Source of the DNA: SZUA-309 sp050185825
GTDB taxonomy: Bacteria; Pseudomonadota; Gammaproteobacteria; Pseudomonadales; Azotimanducaceae
Assembly (NCBI GenBank): GCA_050185825.1
Contig: JBFWZA010000003.1
Location: 1 to 64,000 of the forward strand
Direction of reading: 5' to 3'
Length of the DNA stretch: 64,000 nt
Part shown: piece by piece, positions 1 to 9,292 of the stretch
Layout: every line of letters begins with the position of its first letter
Numbering within the stretch: the first letter of the stretch is position 1
Notes under the pieces: model-generated
Database searches by the model: none
Told to the model about the DNA's origin: nothing
What the model saw: the letters and a program-made list of their open reading frames with translations, nothing else
Made by a program: the position numbers and the translations under genes

Positions 1-888
1 TCAACCCCAACCCGAATAATCTCCATCGTGGACTCCTCCTCTTCCCCGACTGGTCATTGAGAACACCAGTCTGGCACCTAGATGCCGATCTGTGGATGAG
101 GGGGAGTCCATCCCATTGGGAACGTTTTCATCCGGCACCTCTGCGGCCAGAGCTTCCGCATCCACGTGGATCACCACCTGATGTCGGTCACCCAGCGTGC
201 TGGTGGTTTTCCCGGCGAGACTGTCGGCCATCACCTGAACCAGGGCGTCCGCCCTGCGGCGCCAGTAGCGGTCTTCGTCATCGCTCTCTCTATCGCTGTC
301 GCCAGCAACCGCTTCCGTCGCCTTCGCCAGTGCCTTGAGAAACACTTCTCCCTGCTCCGGTGTGAGCCGGCCCTGAATGATCAGTGCCCCGGTTTCATCC
401 CAGCGGGTGCTCAGGGACCGGGATCGGATCAGCGCCTGCACGTCCTCCAGACTCTCCTGCTGCTTCAGGGAGCGGACGATCTGCTCCACCCCTTCAGCGC
501 TCGTCTGCCGGGCTCGATCCAGCAGTGCGGCTTCGTTCTCCGGTGTGGCGATACGGGTCAGCGCGCGCACCTTGGAGTAACTCAGCTCGCCGTCTCGAAA
601 CGCTGCATCGATCAGCGGCAGGGATCCCAGGGCACGGGCTGTGCGTACCTTTTCCCGGGCGGTGCCGAAGGTGAGTCCGAACACGTCGTGCAGCCAGCGG
701 GTCAGGCGCATGGGTCTGCCGTCCAGATGGTCACGGGCATCGAGCTCTCTCAGGCACGCGGCGAGCCGATACTGCACGGCGCGTTCCTGGGCCATGAGCC
801 GGCGCACCTGGTTGAGGAGCGCGAGCTGCGAGTACTGAGTGAAGTCTTCGGAGACGAGGTTATAGACCGGAGCGGCTTGGGCGTTCAT
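1..888 (-). CDS. DUF222 (13E12-type) protein, no HNH domain visible
   Basis: A 295-residue protein almost entirely made of a DUF222 domain (rich in Arg and Leu, with the RLTRWLHDVFGLTFGTAREK stretch near residue 60). In this family the domain normally precedes a C-terminal HNH nuclease domain, giving proteins of 400 residues or more. Here the frame ends at a TGA at bases 1-3, after a low-complexity tail starting near residue 255 that does not look like the family, and no HNH residues are visible. The gene is therefore either a C-terminally truncated or frameshifted copy or a nuclease-less variant; the window edge prevents a decision. The ATG at 888 is preceded by an AGGGGA ribosome site. A LexA box lies 17 bases upstream, so the gene is probably DNA-damage inducible. 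DUF222 assignment is confident; function is unknown. Confidence 0.75.
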   Translation of the reverse strand: MNAQAAPVYNLVSEDFTQYSQLALLNQVRRLMAQERAVQYRLAACLRELDARDHLDGRPMRLTRWLHDVFGLTFGTAREKVRTARALGSLPLIDAAFRDGELSYSKVRALTRIATPENEAALLDRARQTSAEGVEQIVRSLKQQESLEDVQALIRSRSLSTRWDETGALIIQGRLTPEQGEVFLKALAKATEAVAGDSDRESDDEDRYWRRRADALVQVMADSLAGKTTSTLGDRHQVVIHVDAEALAAEVPDENVPNGMDSPSSTDRHLGARLVFSMTSRGRGGVHDGDYSGWG

Positions 889-904
889 GGGTGTCCCCTA
901 CAGA

Positions 905-924
905 TACTGTATATATGTACAGTA
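905..924. promoter_or_regulatory. LexA (SOS) box upstream of the DUF222 gene
   Basis: CTGTATATATGTACAG at 907-922 fits the gammaproteobacterial LexA consensus CTG-N10-CAG with an alternating AT centre. The flanking TA...TA extends the dyad to 20 bp with only two mismatched positions. It sits directly in front of the ATG at 888 and faces away from the TPR gene, so it most likely controls the DUF222 gene. Confidence 0.85.
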
Positions 925-1016
925 TCAGACTACCGCATCGAAACCCAGTAAAAACGTTGATGAAGCGCGGTTGCGTGCGTCAGTGGCTGACAGGATCTCG
1001 GCCGATATACGGTATT

Positions 1017-2249
1017 TCAATCCCCGTATCGCCTCGCTGCCGCCAGCGTCTCCGCAACGAGCCGCCGCTGAGCCCGACTGCCACCGATGCGGACCACTTC
1101 CGGCTCGGCCGCCGAGAGCAAGGCTACCGACTTGGTCCAGTCTTCCTCCGCAAACGCATCGAAACCATCCACCAGCCTGATCACCACCTCACCGGCCGCC
1201 AGCCGTCCGGCGGTGAGTGATGACTCGAGCGCTTCCCGGAACTCCGCCAGCGCAGCTCGATCACCGAGCGCCGCCAGACAGGCCCCACGATGCACGTCCA
1301 CGAAGATGCCCGGCTTAGGAAAGTTCGCCTCGCCCAGCTTGCGCAGCGATTCGAGCCGTTCGATGGGGCGATCGGCGCCGGCTACCATGGATCGCCAGGC
1401 GAGCGCGACGCCGTCCGTGTAGAGGTTGATCACCGGGCTCGCGGACTGCCCGGTCAGACAGTGGGCATCGTAGGCCGACCACATGGCGTCGAAGTCCCCG
1501 TCGAGCAGGTGGAAGAGCGCCAGATGCCACCAGAGGTGGCAGTAGAGGATGCCGTCCGCTGTGTACGTCGGCAGCCAGTGGCTGAGCCAGCGCATCGCAC
1601 GACCACGTGCTTCCGGGTCGAACTCCCCCGCCTCGAAAAGTCCGTGCACGAAGGTGTGGGCCGCATGGCCGCTGTCGGGGCGCTGGTTCACAGCGGCCTC
1701 CACCAGCGCCAGGGCCCGATCCGCCGCATCGTTTTCCAGCAGCGCGAAGCCGAGCGCGTGCTGGTACCACCAGTCGTCGCCGTAGTGCGGAGCCAGCGGC
1801 TCGAGAAATGCCACCTGCTCCGCTTCGCGGTTCTGCCGGCCGCTGAAGCCGATCAGGCCGAACACGCCAGCTGCGGGATCGATCCCGAGGGCATCGCGTG
1901 GGAACTCTGCCATGTGCTCGCGGATCCTGGCGAGCGCCGGGTCCCGCTTGCCCGACACCACGTCCAGGATGATGGCCGCGTGTTGCCGTTCCCGGCGACT
2001 GGCACCCGTGGCGAGCTCGAGACCCTTCTCCGCCGCATCGCGCGCGGCCTTCGGCTGGCTGGCGAAGAGCAGGGCCGTCGCCCGGGCGCTGTGCGCCACG
2101 GCCAGATCCGGATCTTCCGCGATCGCCGCATCAGCCGCCGCGAGCGGATCACCCGTGCCGGTGAGCAGCCGGTCCGCCGCGAGCCGGTACGCGGCCGCTG
2201 CCGTGTCACTCGACGTGGTCAGCGCCAGTCCGTAGGCATCTTCCCGCAC
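1017..2249 (-). CDS. TTC38-like tetratricopeptide repeat protein
   Basis: A 410-residue soluble protein, mostly helical, with Ala-rich TPR-like helix pairs throughout (for example residues 25-80 and 150-200). The AHTFVHGLFEAGEF region and the Trp/His-rich segment around residue 235 (LYCHLWWHLALFHLLDGDF) resemble the tetratricopeptide repeat protein 38 family found in bacteria and animals. There is no signal peptide. The chosen start is GTG at 2249, which has an AGGGGG ribosome site just upstream; the nearby ATG is out of frame. It is divergent from the LLM oxidoreductase operon. TTC38 proteins have no established biochemical role, so only scaffold or protein-interaction activity can be suggested. 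Confidence 0.75.
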   Translation of the reverse strand: MREDAYGLALTTSSDTAAAAYRLAADRLLTGTGDPLAAADAAIAEDPDLAVAHSARATALLFASQPKAARDAAEKGLELATGASRRERQHAAIILDVVSGKRDPALARIREHMAEFPRDALGIDPAAGVFGLIGFSGRQNREAEQVAFLEPLAPHYGDDWWYQHALGFALLENDAADRALALVEAAVNQRPDSGHAAHTFVHGLFEAGEFDPEARGRAMRWLSHWLPTYTADGILYCHLWWHLALFHLLDGDFDAMWSAYDAHCLTGQSASPVINLYTDGVALAWRSMVAGADRPIERLESLRKLGEANFPKPGIFVDVHRGACLAALGDRAALAEFREALESSLTAGRLAAGEVVIRLVDGFDAFAEEDWTKSVALLSAAEPEVVRIGGSRAQRRLVAETLAAARRYGD

Positions 2250-2374
2250 GCATCCCCCTTCGGTTCGTTAAAAAGCGATGGTAGCAGGTCCACTGGGTCC
2301 GCCACCGTCAACCCCTTGCGGACCGATACCTGCCACGACAGGATCAATCAGGACATTTACGGGGAGGGTCCAGG

Positions 2375-3418
2375 GTGAAACTCGGTCTCATGCTCGGTTA
2401 CTCAGGTGGCGAGCTCCGGCTGCCCGTGGAGAAGGTGCAGCTCGCAGAGCGCCTCGGCTACGACTCGGTGTGGACAGCAGAGGCTTATGGCTCGGACGCC
2501 CTCTCGCCATTGGCGTACCTCGCAGCGCGCACCGAACGGATCCGTCTCGGCACCGCGGTGATCCAGCTCGCCGGACGCACCCCCGCCAACGCCGCCATGA
2601 CCATCGCCACCATCGACGCGCTTGCCGGCGGCAACCGGGTGATCTGCGGCATCGGCGTGTCGGGGCCGCAAATCGTCGAGGGCTGGTACGGGCAGCCGTG
2701 GGGTAAGCCCTATTACCGCATCCGCGACTACGTGACGATCATGAAGAAGATCCTGCGCCGCGAGGAACCGGTGGTGCACGAAGGGCGTGAGATCTCCCTG
2801 CCTTACACCGGCGACGGCGCGATGGGTGTGGGCAAGCCGCTCAAGTCCATCCTGCACATGAACCCGGACATCCCCATCTGGCTGGGCACCGGCATGGAGT
2901 CCACCGTGCGCCTCACCGCCGAGATCGCCGATGGCTGGCTGCCGCTCGGTCTGGTGCCGGAAAACTATGCCAGCTATGTGCCCTGGATCGAAGAAGGCCT
3001 TGCCAAGGCCGGCCGGTCCATGGACACCTTCGAGCGCCAGGGTATGGCCAACGTGGCGGTCACCGACGACGTGCAGGCCGCACTCGACCGCCTGAAGCCC
3101 GGCATTGCGCTCTATGTCGGCGGCATGGGGCATCGCAACAAGAATTTCCACAAGGAGATGATGATCCGCCGCGGCTTCGGCGAAGCGGCAGACCGCATAC
3201 AGGAGCTCTACCTCGCCAAACACAAGGCCGAGGCCATCGCCGCCGTGCCCGACGCGTTCGTGGACCAGGGCGCGCTGATCGGCGATCGGGCCCGGATCGC
3301 CCGACGCTATCGCGACTGGGAAGACTGCGGCATCACCGGGCTCACCATCTCCGGCGACGAGCAGGCCGTGCGGCTCATGGCAGAAGTTGCGCGGCTCAAT
3401 CCGGAGCCCGGCGCATGA
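2375..3418 (+). CDS. LLM-class flavin/F420-dependent oxidoreductase
   Basis: A 347-residue TIM-barrel protein of the bacterial luciferase-like (LLM) superfamily. The N-terminus (MKLGLMLGY, then AERLGYDSVWTAEAYGSDAL) and the TERIRLGTAVIQL strand around residue 60 are typical of F420-dependent mycobacterial-type members. Such enzymes move hydride between F420 or FMN and alcohols, aldehydes or enones; the substrate here is unknown and the cofactor cannot be decided from sequence. The GTG start at 2375 follows a GGGGAGGG ribosome site. It is the first gene of a three-gene operon: its stop overlaps the ATG of the MFS carrier (ATGA), which suggests that the carriers move its substrate or product. 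Confidence 0.85.
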   Translation: MKLGLMLGYSGGELRLPVEKVQLAERLGYDSVWTAEAYGSDALSPLAYLAARTERIRLGTAVIQLAGRTPANAAMTIATIDALAGGNRVICGIGVSGPQIVEGWYGQPWGKPYYRIRDYVTIMKKILRREEPVVHEGREISLPYTGDGAMGVGKPLKSILHMNPDIPIWLGTGMESTVRLTAEIADGWLPLGLVPENYASYVPWIEEGLAKAGRSMDTFERQGMANVAVTDDVQAALDRLKPGIALYVGGMGHRNKNFHKEMMIRRGFGEAADRIQELYLAKHKAEAIAAVPDAFVDQGALIGDRARIARRYRDWEDCGITGLTISGDEQAVRLMAEVARLNPEPGA

Positions 3419-4866
3419 CCGCGGCGCCGAAGCTCGTCGTCAGTCCGACACCAGAGCCGGCGCCCTCACCCGGTATCGGGCGGCTGCGCATGGCGCTCTA
3501 CGGCCTGGTGAACCTGCCTACCTCCATCGTCGGCCTGCCCATCGCTCTCTACATCCCGGCCTTCTACTCCCAGAACCTGGGCCTGTCGCTGGCCATGGTG
3601 GGCACCCTGATCGCGCTCTCCCGTCTGACAGACGTAGTGACCGACCCGGCCATCGGCGTGGCCTCCGACCGCACCCGCACCCGCTTCGGGCGGCGCAAGC
3701 CCTGGATGGTCTTCGGCATGCCACTCAAGGTGCTGGCGCTCTGGATGCTGTTCGTACCCGAGAGCGAGTTTGCCCGCACGCTGTGGGGCTATATGGGCGG
3801 CGAGGCCATCAGCAACCTCTATCTGTTCGTGTGGATCAGCCTGCTCTATCTCGGCTTCACCCTGGTGGATCTCCCTTACCGGGCCTGGGGGGCGGAGCTC
3901 TCACCGGACTACGACGAACGCTCCAAGGTCACAGGCTGGCGTGAGGCCTTCGGCTACGGCGGCACACTCATGGCGCTGCTGCTGCCGCTGGCGCTGGCGA
4001 CCCTCTTCAACATGCCGGGGGCGGGCAACGCGCTCTTCGGCGTGGCTGCAGTGGTGGTGATCGCCATGCCGCTGCTGACGCTGCCGGCGCTCATCTGGGT
4101 GAAGGAGCTGCCGCCTAGACAGGCGTCCGTGGGTGCACGGATTCCCTGGAAGCGCGGACTGAAGATCGTCTGGGCGAACGGCCCGTATCGACGTCTGGTC
4201 ATCTGCCTGGTGTTTCTGGTCGCGGCGGTGAGCATGACCGCGTCGCTGTCGCTGTTCTTCGTGAGCTCCGTGATGCAGGAGCCGTTCGAACGCTACGCCA
4301 TCTTCATCCTCGCCTACTACCTGTCGAGCAGTCTGGCGATCCCGGTCTGGATGGCCATCTCCCGGAAGTACGGTAAGCACAAGACCGTGGTGATGAGCAT
4401 TCTCTGGCTGTCCTTCTGGAGCGCCTTCATCCCGTTGCTCGGTCCCGGCCACTACTGGCTGTTCTTCGCCATCATGATGCTCAAAGGCTCCGCCGTTGGT
4501 GCGCTGGTCTTCCTGCCTGCCTCCATGGCGGCGGATGTGGTGGATCTGGACACCCTGCGCACCGGTGAGCAGCGCACGGGCCTCTACTTCTCCATCTGGG
4601 GCATGGTCAACAAGGCCGCCGTCGCGGTGGGCGTGTTCCTCGCCACCAATGGCGTGACCTGGTTCGGCTTCGATCCGTCGAGCGACGAGCACACGGCCAC
4701 CGCCAAGCTCGCCGTGGCCTGCCTGTACAGCATCGTGCCCGCAGCACTCGCCTGTGTGGCGCTGCCACTGCTCTGGAAATACCCGCTCAGCCGCGAGCGG
4801 CAGGCCCGCATGCGCCGGCACATCGAGCGGCGCAACCTGCGCCGGACAGAACGGTCGGCCGAATGA
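3415..4866 (+). CDS. MFS transporter, GPH (Na+/melibiose-like) family
   Basis: A 483-residue inner-membrane carrier with about 12 hydrophobic segments. The TDVVTDPAIGVASDRTRTRF loop followed by GRRKPWM (about residues 60-85) is the signature of the glycoside-pentoside-hexuronide:cation symporter family. Bacterial relatives in catabolic islands are often not sugar carriers, so the substrate is open. The start overlaps the stop of the LLM gene by 4 bases and the end overlaps the SLC13 gene by 4 bases. The C-terminus is basic (RRHIERRNLRR), consistent with a cytoplasmic tail. Confidence 0.85.
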   Translation: MTAAPKLVVSPTPEPAPSPGIGRLRMALYGLVNLPTSIVGLPIALYIPAFYSQNLGLSLAMVGTLIALSRLTDVVTDPAIGVASDRTRTRFGRRKPWMVFGMPLKVLALWMLFVPESEFARTLWGYMGGEAISNLYLFVWISLLYLGFTLVDLPYRAWGAELSPDYDERSKVTGWREAFGYGGTLMALLLPLALATLFNMPGAGNALFGVAAVVVIAMPLLTLPALIWVKELPPRQASVGARIPWKRGLKIVWANGPYRRLVICLVFLVAAVSMTASLSLFFVSSVMQEPFERYAIFILAYYLSSSLAIPVWMAISRKYGKHKTVVMSILWLSFWSAFIPLLGPGHYWLFFAIMMLKGSAVGALVFLPASMAADVVDLDTLRTGEQRTGLYFSIWGMVNKAAVAVGVFLATNGVTWFGFDPSSDEHTATAKLAVACLYSIVPAALACVALPLLWKYPLSRERQARMRRHIERRNLRRTERSAE

Positions 4867-6644
4867 GCGCCGAGCAGCTCGGGTTGTTCGCCCTCCTCGG
4901 CGCAATCCTCGTGCTGCTCGTATGGGGGCGGTTTCGTTACGACCTGGTGGCGTTCGGCGGCCTGGTGGCGGGCTGCCTGCTCGGCTTCATCCCCATGGAG
5001 ACCGCCTTCTCAGGGTTCGGTCATCCGGCCGTCATCATTATCGCCCTGGTGCTGATCGTCAGCCGGGGGCTTTCCCGCTCTGGCGCGATCGAGTTGCTCG
5101 CGCACAAGGTGCTGAGCGCTTCCCGCAGCCTGCACGCGCACATCGGCATCATGGCCGGGGTCGCCGCTGCGCTCTCCACGGTGATGAACAACGTGGCGGC
5201 ACTCGCGCTGCTCATGCCGCTCGACCTGCAGGCGGCCCGTCGCGCGAAACGGAGCCCGGCGGAGACCCTCATGCCGCTGTCCTTCGCTTCCATCCTCGGT
5301 GGCATGGTGACCCTGATCGGCACGCCGCCGAATATCGTCATCGCCACGTACCGGGAGGACGCGCTCGGCGCGCCCTTCACCATGTTCGATTTCGCCCCGG
5401 TCGGGCTGGTGGTGGCCGTGGTGGGCATTGTGTACGTCGTGCTGCTCGGCCGCCGGTTCATTCCCATGGAACGGCGGCAGCACGACTCCGGCCGTGAGCT
5501 CGAGAACCTGGGGGACTACATCGCCGAGGTACGCGTGTCCGAGTCCTCGAAGATGATCGGCAAGCCGCTCTCCGAGCTGGACCCCGCGGCGGACGAGTAC
5601 GGTGTGAGCGTGGTGGGACTAGTCCGCCGCGGCCGGCGCCTGCCGGGCCTGGCCCGTGCCGAGACCGTCCGGCGCAGCGACCTCGTCATCCTGGAGGGCG
5701 GCCCGGATGCCATCGATGGCTTCGTCGGGGCGGTGGGCTTCAGCTTCACCGACACCAAACGCGACGAGAAGCACGGCATCGCTGCCGGCACCATGGCGCT
5801 CGCCGAGGTGGTGGTTCCCGAAGGCTCGCGGATCACCGGCCGTTCCGCCATGGACCTGCGGCTGCTCTACCGCCACGGCATCACGCTGCTCGGAATCTCC
5901 CGACGCGGCACACGAATCCGGGAGCGGGTGCGGCAGGCAGAGATCCGCTCCGGCGACATCCTTCTGCTGCTCGGCCCCGAGGAACAGCTCCCGGACGTGG
6001 TGGACTGGCTCGGCTGCCTGATGCTGGCCGAGCGCGGGCTCGAGGTCACCCATCGTGGCCAGGCCTGGAGCGCCATCGGCGTGTTTGCGGCTGCCATCCT
6101 CGCCGCGAGCCTGGGCTGGATCTATCTGCCGCTCGCGCTCGCCGCCGTGGTGGTGGTGTACGTGGTGCTGAACATCGTGCCGCTCAATCAGGTCTACGAG
6201 TCCGTGGAATGGTCCGTCATCGTCCTGCTCGGCGCGATGATTCCCATTGGCGTCGCCCTGGAGTCGAGCGGCGGCAGCCAGCTCATCGCCGGCGCTCTGG
6301 TGGGCTTCACGGAAGGGTTGCCGGCAGTGGCCGTGCTGCTGGTCCTCATGGTGATCACCATGACGCTCTCGGACGTGCTGAACAACGTGGCCACGGCGCT
6401 GGTGGCAGCACCCATCGCCATTGCCGTGGCCGACCGGCTCGCCGTCAATCCCGACGCCTTCCTGATGGGGGTGGCGGTGGCCGCCTCCTGCGCCTTTCTC
6501 ACCCCCATCGGCCACAAGAACAACATCATCGTCATGGGACCGGGCGGCTACCGCTTCGGCGACTACTGGCGCATGGGGCTGCCGTTGGAGGTCCTCGTCC
6601 TTGCCGTGGGCGTGCCCATGATCCTGGTGGTGTGGCCGCTGTAG
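4863..6644 (+). CDS. SLC13/DASS-type anion permease with TrkA-C domains
   Basis: A 593-residue inner-membrane permease of the ion-transporter superfamily. It has hydrophobic blocks at about 1-205 and 395-593, with a soluble insert between them containing two TrkA-C (RCK-C) domains (about 209-295 and 305-390). The hairpin motifs of the fold are present twice: MNNVAAL with IGTPPNIV in the first half, and LNNVATAL with TPIGHKNN in the second. Family members carry dicarboxylates, sulfate or other anions with Na+. It is the last gene of the LLM-MFS-SLC13 operon, coupled by an ATGA overlap. The pairing of two different carriers suggests import and export, or two related substrates. Confidence 0.85.
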   Translation: MSAEQLGLFALLGAILVLLVWGRFRYDLVAFGGLVAGCLLGFIPMETAFSGFGHPAVIIIALVLIVSRGLSRSGAIELLAHKVLSASRSLHAHIGIMAGVAAALSTVMNNVAALALLMPLDLQAARRAKRSPAETLMPLSFASILGGMVTLIGTPPNIVIATYREDALGAPFTMFDFAPVGLVVAVVGIVYVVLLGRRFIPMERRQHDSGRELENLGDYIAEVRVSESSKMIGKPLSELDPAADEYGVSVVGLVRRGRRLPGLARAETVRRSDLVILEGGPDAIDGFVGAVGFSFTDTKRDEKHGIAAGTMALAEVVVPEGSRITGRSAMDLRLLYRHGITLLGISRRGTRIRERVRQAEIRSGDILLLLGPEEQLPDVVDWLGCLMLAERGLEVTHRGQAWSAIGVFAAAILAASLGWIYLPLALAAVVVVYVVLNIVPLNQVYESVEWSVIVLLGAMIPIGVALESSGGSQLIAGALVGFTEGLPAVAVLLVLMVITMTLSDVLNNVATALVAAPIAIAVADRLAVNPDAFLMGVAVAASCAFLTPIGHKNNIIVMGPGGYRFGDYWRMGLPLEVLVLAVGVPMILVVWPL

Positions 6645-6667
6645 GAGCCGGCCGGAAAACCGGCTCC
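6644..6667. terminator. Bidirectional hairpin between convergent genes
   Basis: GGAGCCGG (6644-6651) and CCGGCTCC (6660-6667) form a perfect 8-bp stem around an 8-base loop. The stem begins on the last base of the SLC13 stop codon and lies 8 bases from the stop of the convergent carboxylesterase gene. There is no clear T-run, so termination would be weak or factor-assisted. Confidence 0.5.
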
Positions 6668-6675
6668 CGCTGCCG

Positions 6676-8304
6676 CTAGTCGCCGTCCGCGAGAATGGCG
6701 CGCACGTCACCCTTCGGATCGTTCACCACCTTCGGCACCAGGTCGAAGATCATCGTCGGTCGATCGACGGCATCGTAGGCAGGCCATTCCGGCAGCGCCT
6801 CGTTGTTCGGGTTGCCGGAGCGCGCGAAGGCGATCCAGGCATTCGACATCTGGTTCTCCAGCGCCCGCGCCGCACCCGAGTCCCCCGTGAGCGCCACGGC
6901 CTTGTCCACGTTGTTGAACATCAGCGGCATGTCCAGGGTGTGCGGCGATTTGAAGATACCGCCGCCCACCGGCGTCTCCCAGGTGAGGTAGTACAGATAC
7001 ACGGGCGCGCCGTCCTGCGCGGCTTTCCGCTCGGCCAGGGTGGTGGAGCCGATCAGCATGCGCGCATCGCTCATCAGCACGTTGAAGAGATAGGTGGGCG
7101 AGTAGTCCGGGTGGTGAGCGCGTTCCGCGGCGAGCAGGGCCGGCGCCTTGTCACCCACCACGGCGGCGGCCCGCTCGGGCAGCTCTGCCTCGGTGAGCTG
7201 CCCGAACCAGGGCTCGCCCGTATTGAAGATGGTCCACTCGTCCTTGTTGAAGCCGATGAGCACCGGCACGTCCTTCGACTGCGCAGGGGCCTCGGGTGTG
7301 AACGGATGCTGGGGCAGGTGGCGGCCGTCCACCACGGGCGCCATGCGCAGACCCATGAAGCCGCCGCCGGCCTTCGCCTGGGCTGCCTCGTAGCCGGCGA
7401 CGATTTCCTCCGTGGAGAGCGTTGCCAGCGCGCTGAGGTCCGCCTCGTCCACGCCGAGCTCGGCCAGCACGGCGCGGGCGCTGACGGTAGCGCTGTCCGC
7501 CGGAACGGCGGTGAGCCCCGGGCCGCTCTGGATGACGGCTTTGTGAAAGAGCCCCTCTGCTTCCGGCATGGCCAGCAGCGTGCTCACCTTGGCGCCGCCA
7601 CCTGACTCACCCATGATGGTGACGTTGTTCACGTCACCGCCGAACTCCCCGATGTTGCGCCGCACCCATTTCAGCGCGGCGATCAGGTCCAGCATGCCGG
7701 CGTTGCCCGAATCGGCGAATGCCTCGCCGCCGGCCAGATCGGCCAGGTGCAGGTAGCCGAAGACGTTCAGCCGGTGATTGACGGTGACCACCACCACGTC
7801 GCCCTTGCGGGCCAGATTCGCGCCGTCGTACACCGGCCAGGCGCCTGAGCCGTAGGCGAAGCCGCCGCCGTGAAACCACACCAGCACGGGACGGTTTTTC
7901 CTGGCGCCCGCCGCGTCGACGGCCGGTGTCCAGACATTGAGGTACAGGCAGTCCTCGCTGTCGATCTTCATCTCCGTGCGCATGGTGAACACGGTGGCGA
8001 GCTGAATCGAGAGCTCGCTGCCGTTGAGTTCCCGATCGTAGGACTGAATCGCCGGCGCACCGAAACCCGTGGCGTCGAATATCGTCTCCCATACCGGCGC
8101 CGGCTGCGGTGCCTGGAACCGTCGCTCGCCGATGGGCGGCGCGGCGTAGGGAATGCCCTTGTAGGCGGCGATGCCGTTTTCCACGAGCCCCTGCACAGGA
8201 CCCTTACCGGTGCTCACCACCGGGCTCGCGCCGGGCAGCACACCAGCGCTTAGGGACATTGCGACACCGCTCAGCAGCACGCCGAGTGCGACCTGCTTCT
8301 TCAT
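6676..8304 (-). CDS. Secreted type-B carboxylesterase
   Basis: A 542-residue esterase of the carboxylesterase/para-nitrobenzyl esterase family with a cleavable signal peptide (basic start, then a hydrophobic stretch to about residue 20). The oxyanion HGGG motif is at about 145-148. The nucleophile elbow is GESGGG with Ser234, a slight variant of the usual GESAGG. The acidic residue is probably in the following 100 residues, and the catalytic His is probably in SPHTLDMP near residue 445. It should hydrolyse esters in the periplasm or outside the cell. It starts 22 bases after the crotonase stop, so the two are probably co-transcribed. Confidence 0.88.
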   Translation of the reverse strand: MKKQVALGVLLSGVAMSLSAGVLPGASPVVSTGKGPVQGLVENGIAAYKGIPYAAPPIGERRFQAPQPAPVWETIFDATGFGAPAIQSYDRELNGSELSIQLATVFTMRTEMKIDSEDCLYLNVWTPAVDAAGARKNRPVLVWFHGGGFAYGSGAWPVYDGANLARKGDVVVVTVNHRLNVFGYLHLADLAGGEAFADSGNAGMLDLIAALKWVRRNIGEFGGDVNNVTIMGESGGGAKVSTLLAMPEAEGLFHKAVIQSGPGLTAVPADSATVSARAVLAELGVDEADLSALATLSTEEIVAGYEAAQAKAGGGFMGLRMAPVVDGRHLPQHPFTPEAPAQSKDVPVLIGFNKDEWTIFNTGEPWFGQLTEAELPERAAAVVGDKAPALLAAERAHHPDYSPTYLFNVLMSDARMLIGSTTLAERKAAQDGAPVYLYYLTWETPVGGGIFKSPHTLDMPLMFNNVDKAVALTGDSGAARALENQMSNAWIAFARSGNPNNEALPEWPAYDAVDRPTMIFDLVPKVVNDPKGDVRAILADGD

Positions 8305-8326
8305 CTCTCCCCCTCCCTGCCCGGCC

Positions 8327-9142
8327 TCAACGGCCGGTGAACTCGGGCTTGCGCTTCTCCAGGAACGCCTTCAAGCCCTCCTCGAAATCCTCGCTCTGGA
8401 ACATGCCCGCCAGATGCACCATGAGGTGGTCCACCGCCGTGTCGTAGGACTCCTCGAGCCCCATGCGCATCATGCGCTTGGTGGTCTGCACCGCCATGGG
8501 CGCGTTGTCCGCCACCTCCTGCGCCCACTGCATGGCGGTTTCCATCAGCTTGTCGGCCGGCACCACGGCGTTGACCAGACCCATCTCCAGGCTTTCCTGG
8601 GCATTCAGCGTCCGGGCGCGGTAGTAGAGCTCGGCCGCCTTGGCCCAGCCAATCAGCCGCGGCAGCAGCCAGGTGCCGCCGCTTTCCGGCACGACGTTGC
8701 GCTTGGCGGTGACCGCCGCCATCTTGGCGTTTTCGGAGGCGATGCGCATGTCGCAGAGCAGGGTCATGTCCATGCCGTAGCCCGCCGCGGCGCCGTTGAT
8801 GGCGCAGATGATGGGCGTGTCGATGCTCCACATGACGTTGATGGGTGCGTCACGCAGGTCGAAGAGCTGCCGGGGCCGGTTGCTGCCCTTGCCCTGACGC
8901 TCCGAGAGGTTGTCGCTGGTGTCGATCAGGTCGAGACCGGAGCAGAAGCCGCGGCCGGCACCGGTGAGCACGATGCAGCGGGTCTCCGGATCCTTGTTCG
9001 CCTCCACCATCTTCGCGGAGAGCTCGTTCAGCATCTCCCGGCTGATGGCGTTCAGCCGCTCCGGTCGGTTCAGCGTGATGACGGCTACCCGGCCGTGCTG
9101 CTCCACCTTGAGCTCGTCGGTTTTCGAAGGGGACACTGCCAT
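8327..9142 (-). CDS. Enoyl-CoA hydratase/isomerase (crotonase) family protein
   Basis: A 271-residue crotonase. The first oxyanion-hole region (INGAAAGYGMDMTLLCDMRI, about residue 115) and the downstream glycine-rich loop with an acidic residue (VPESGG) are present, which suits a hydratase or isomerase acting on enoyl-CoA. The open frame runs much further upstream, but the family-like sequence begins at MAVSPSK. That ATG (9142) has a GGGAGAG ribosome site, so the long upstream extension is rejected. The carboxylesterase follows 22 bases downstream, and the ThDP enzyme is divergent across a 150-base gap. Confidence 0.88.
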   Translation of the reverse strand: MAVSPSKTDELKVEQHGRVAVITLNRPERLNAISREMLNELSAKMVEANKDPETRCIVLTGAGRGFCSGLDLIDTSDNLSERQGKGSNRPRQLFDLRDAPINVMWSIDTPIICAINGAAAGYGMDMTLLCDMRIASENAKMAAVTAKRNVVPESGGTWLLPRLIGWAKAAELYYRARTLNAQESLEMGLVNAVVPADKLMETAMQWAQEVADNAPMAVQTTKRMMRMGLEESYDTAVDHLMVHLAGMFQSEDFEEGLKAFLEKRKPEFTGR

Positions 9143-9292
9143 GATCGCTCTCTCTCCCGGTTCTGACGTGGACCCGGGAGGGTACACCAGCCACCGGTCC
9201 GGACGCGACAATGGACGGGTCGGGCGGACGTTGGGCTCGCCCGCGGATCGTGCGAGACTCGCCAACTCGGCATCACCAGGGGGAGAGTGCAC

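Noticed and set aside
1..888. DUF222 gene as proof of an actinobacterial host
   Set aside because: DUF222-HNH genes are common in actinobacteria but also occur in proteobacteria, and the adjacent LexA box is of the gammaproteobacterial type.
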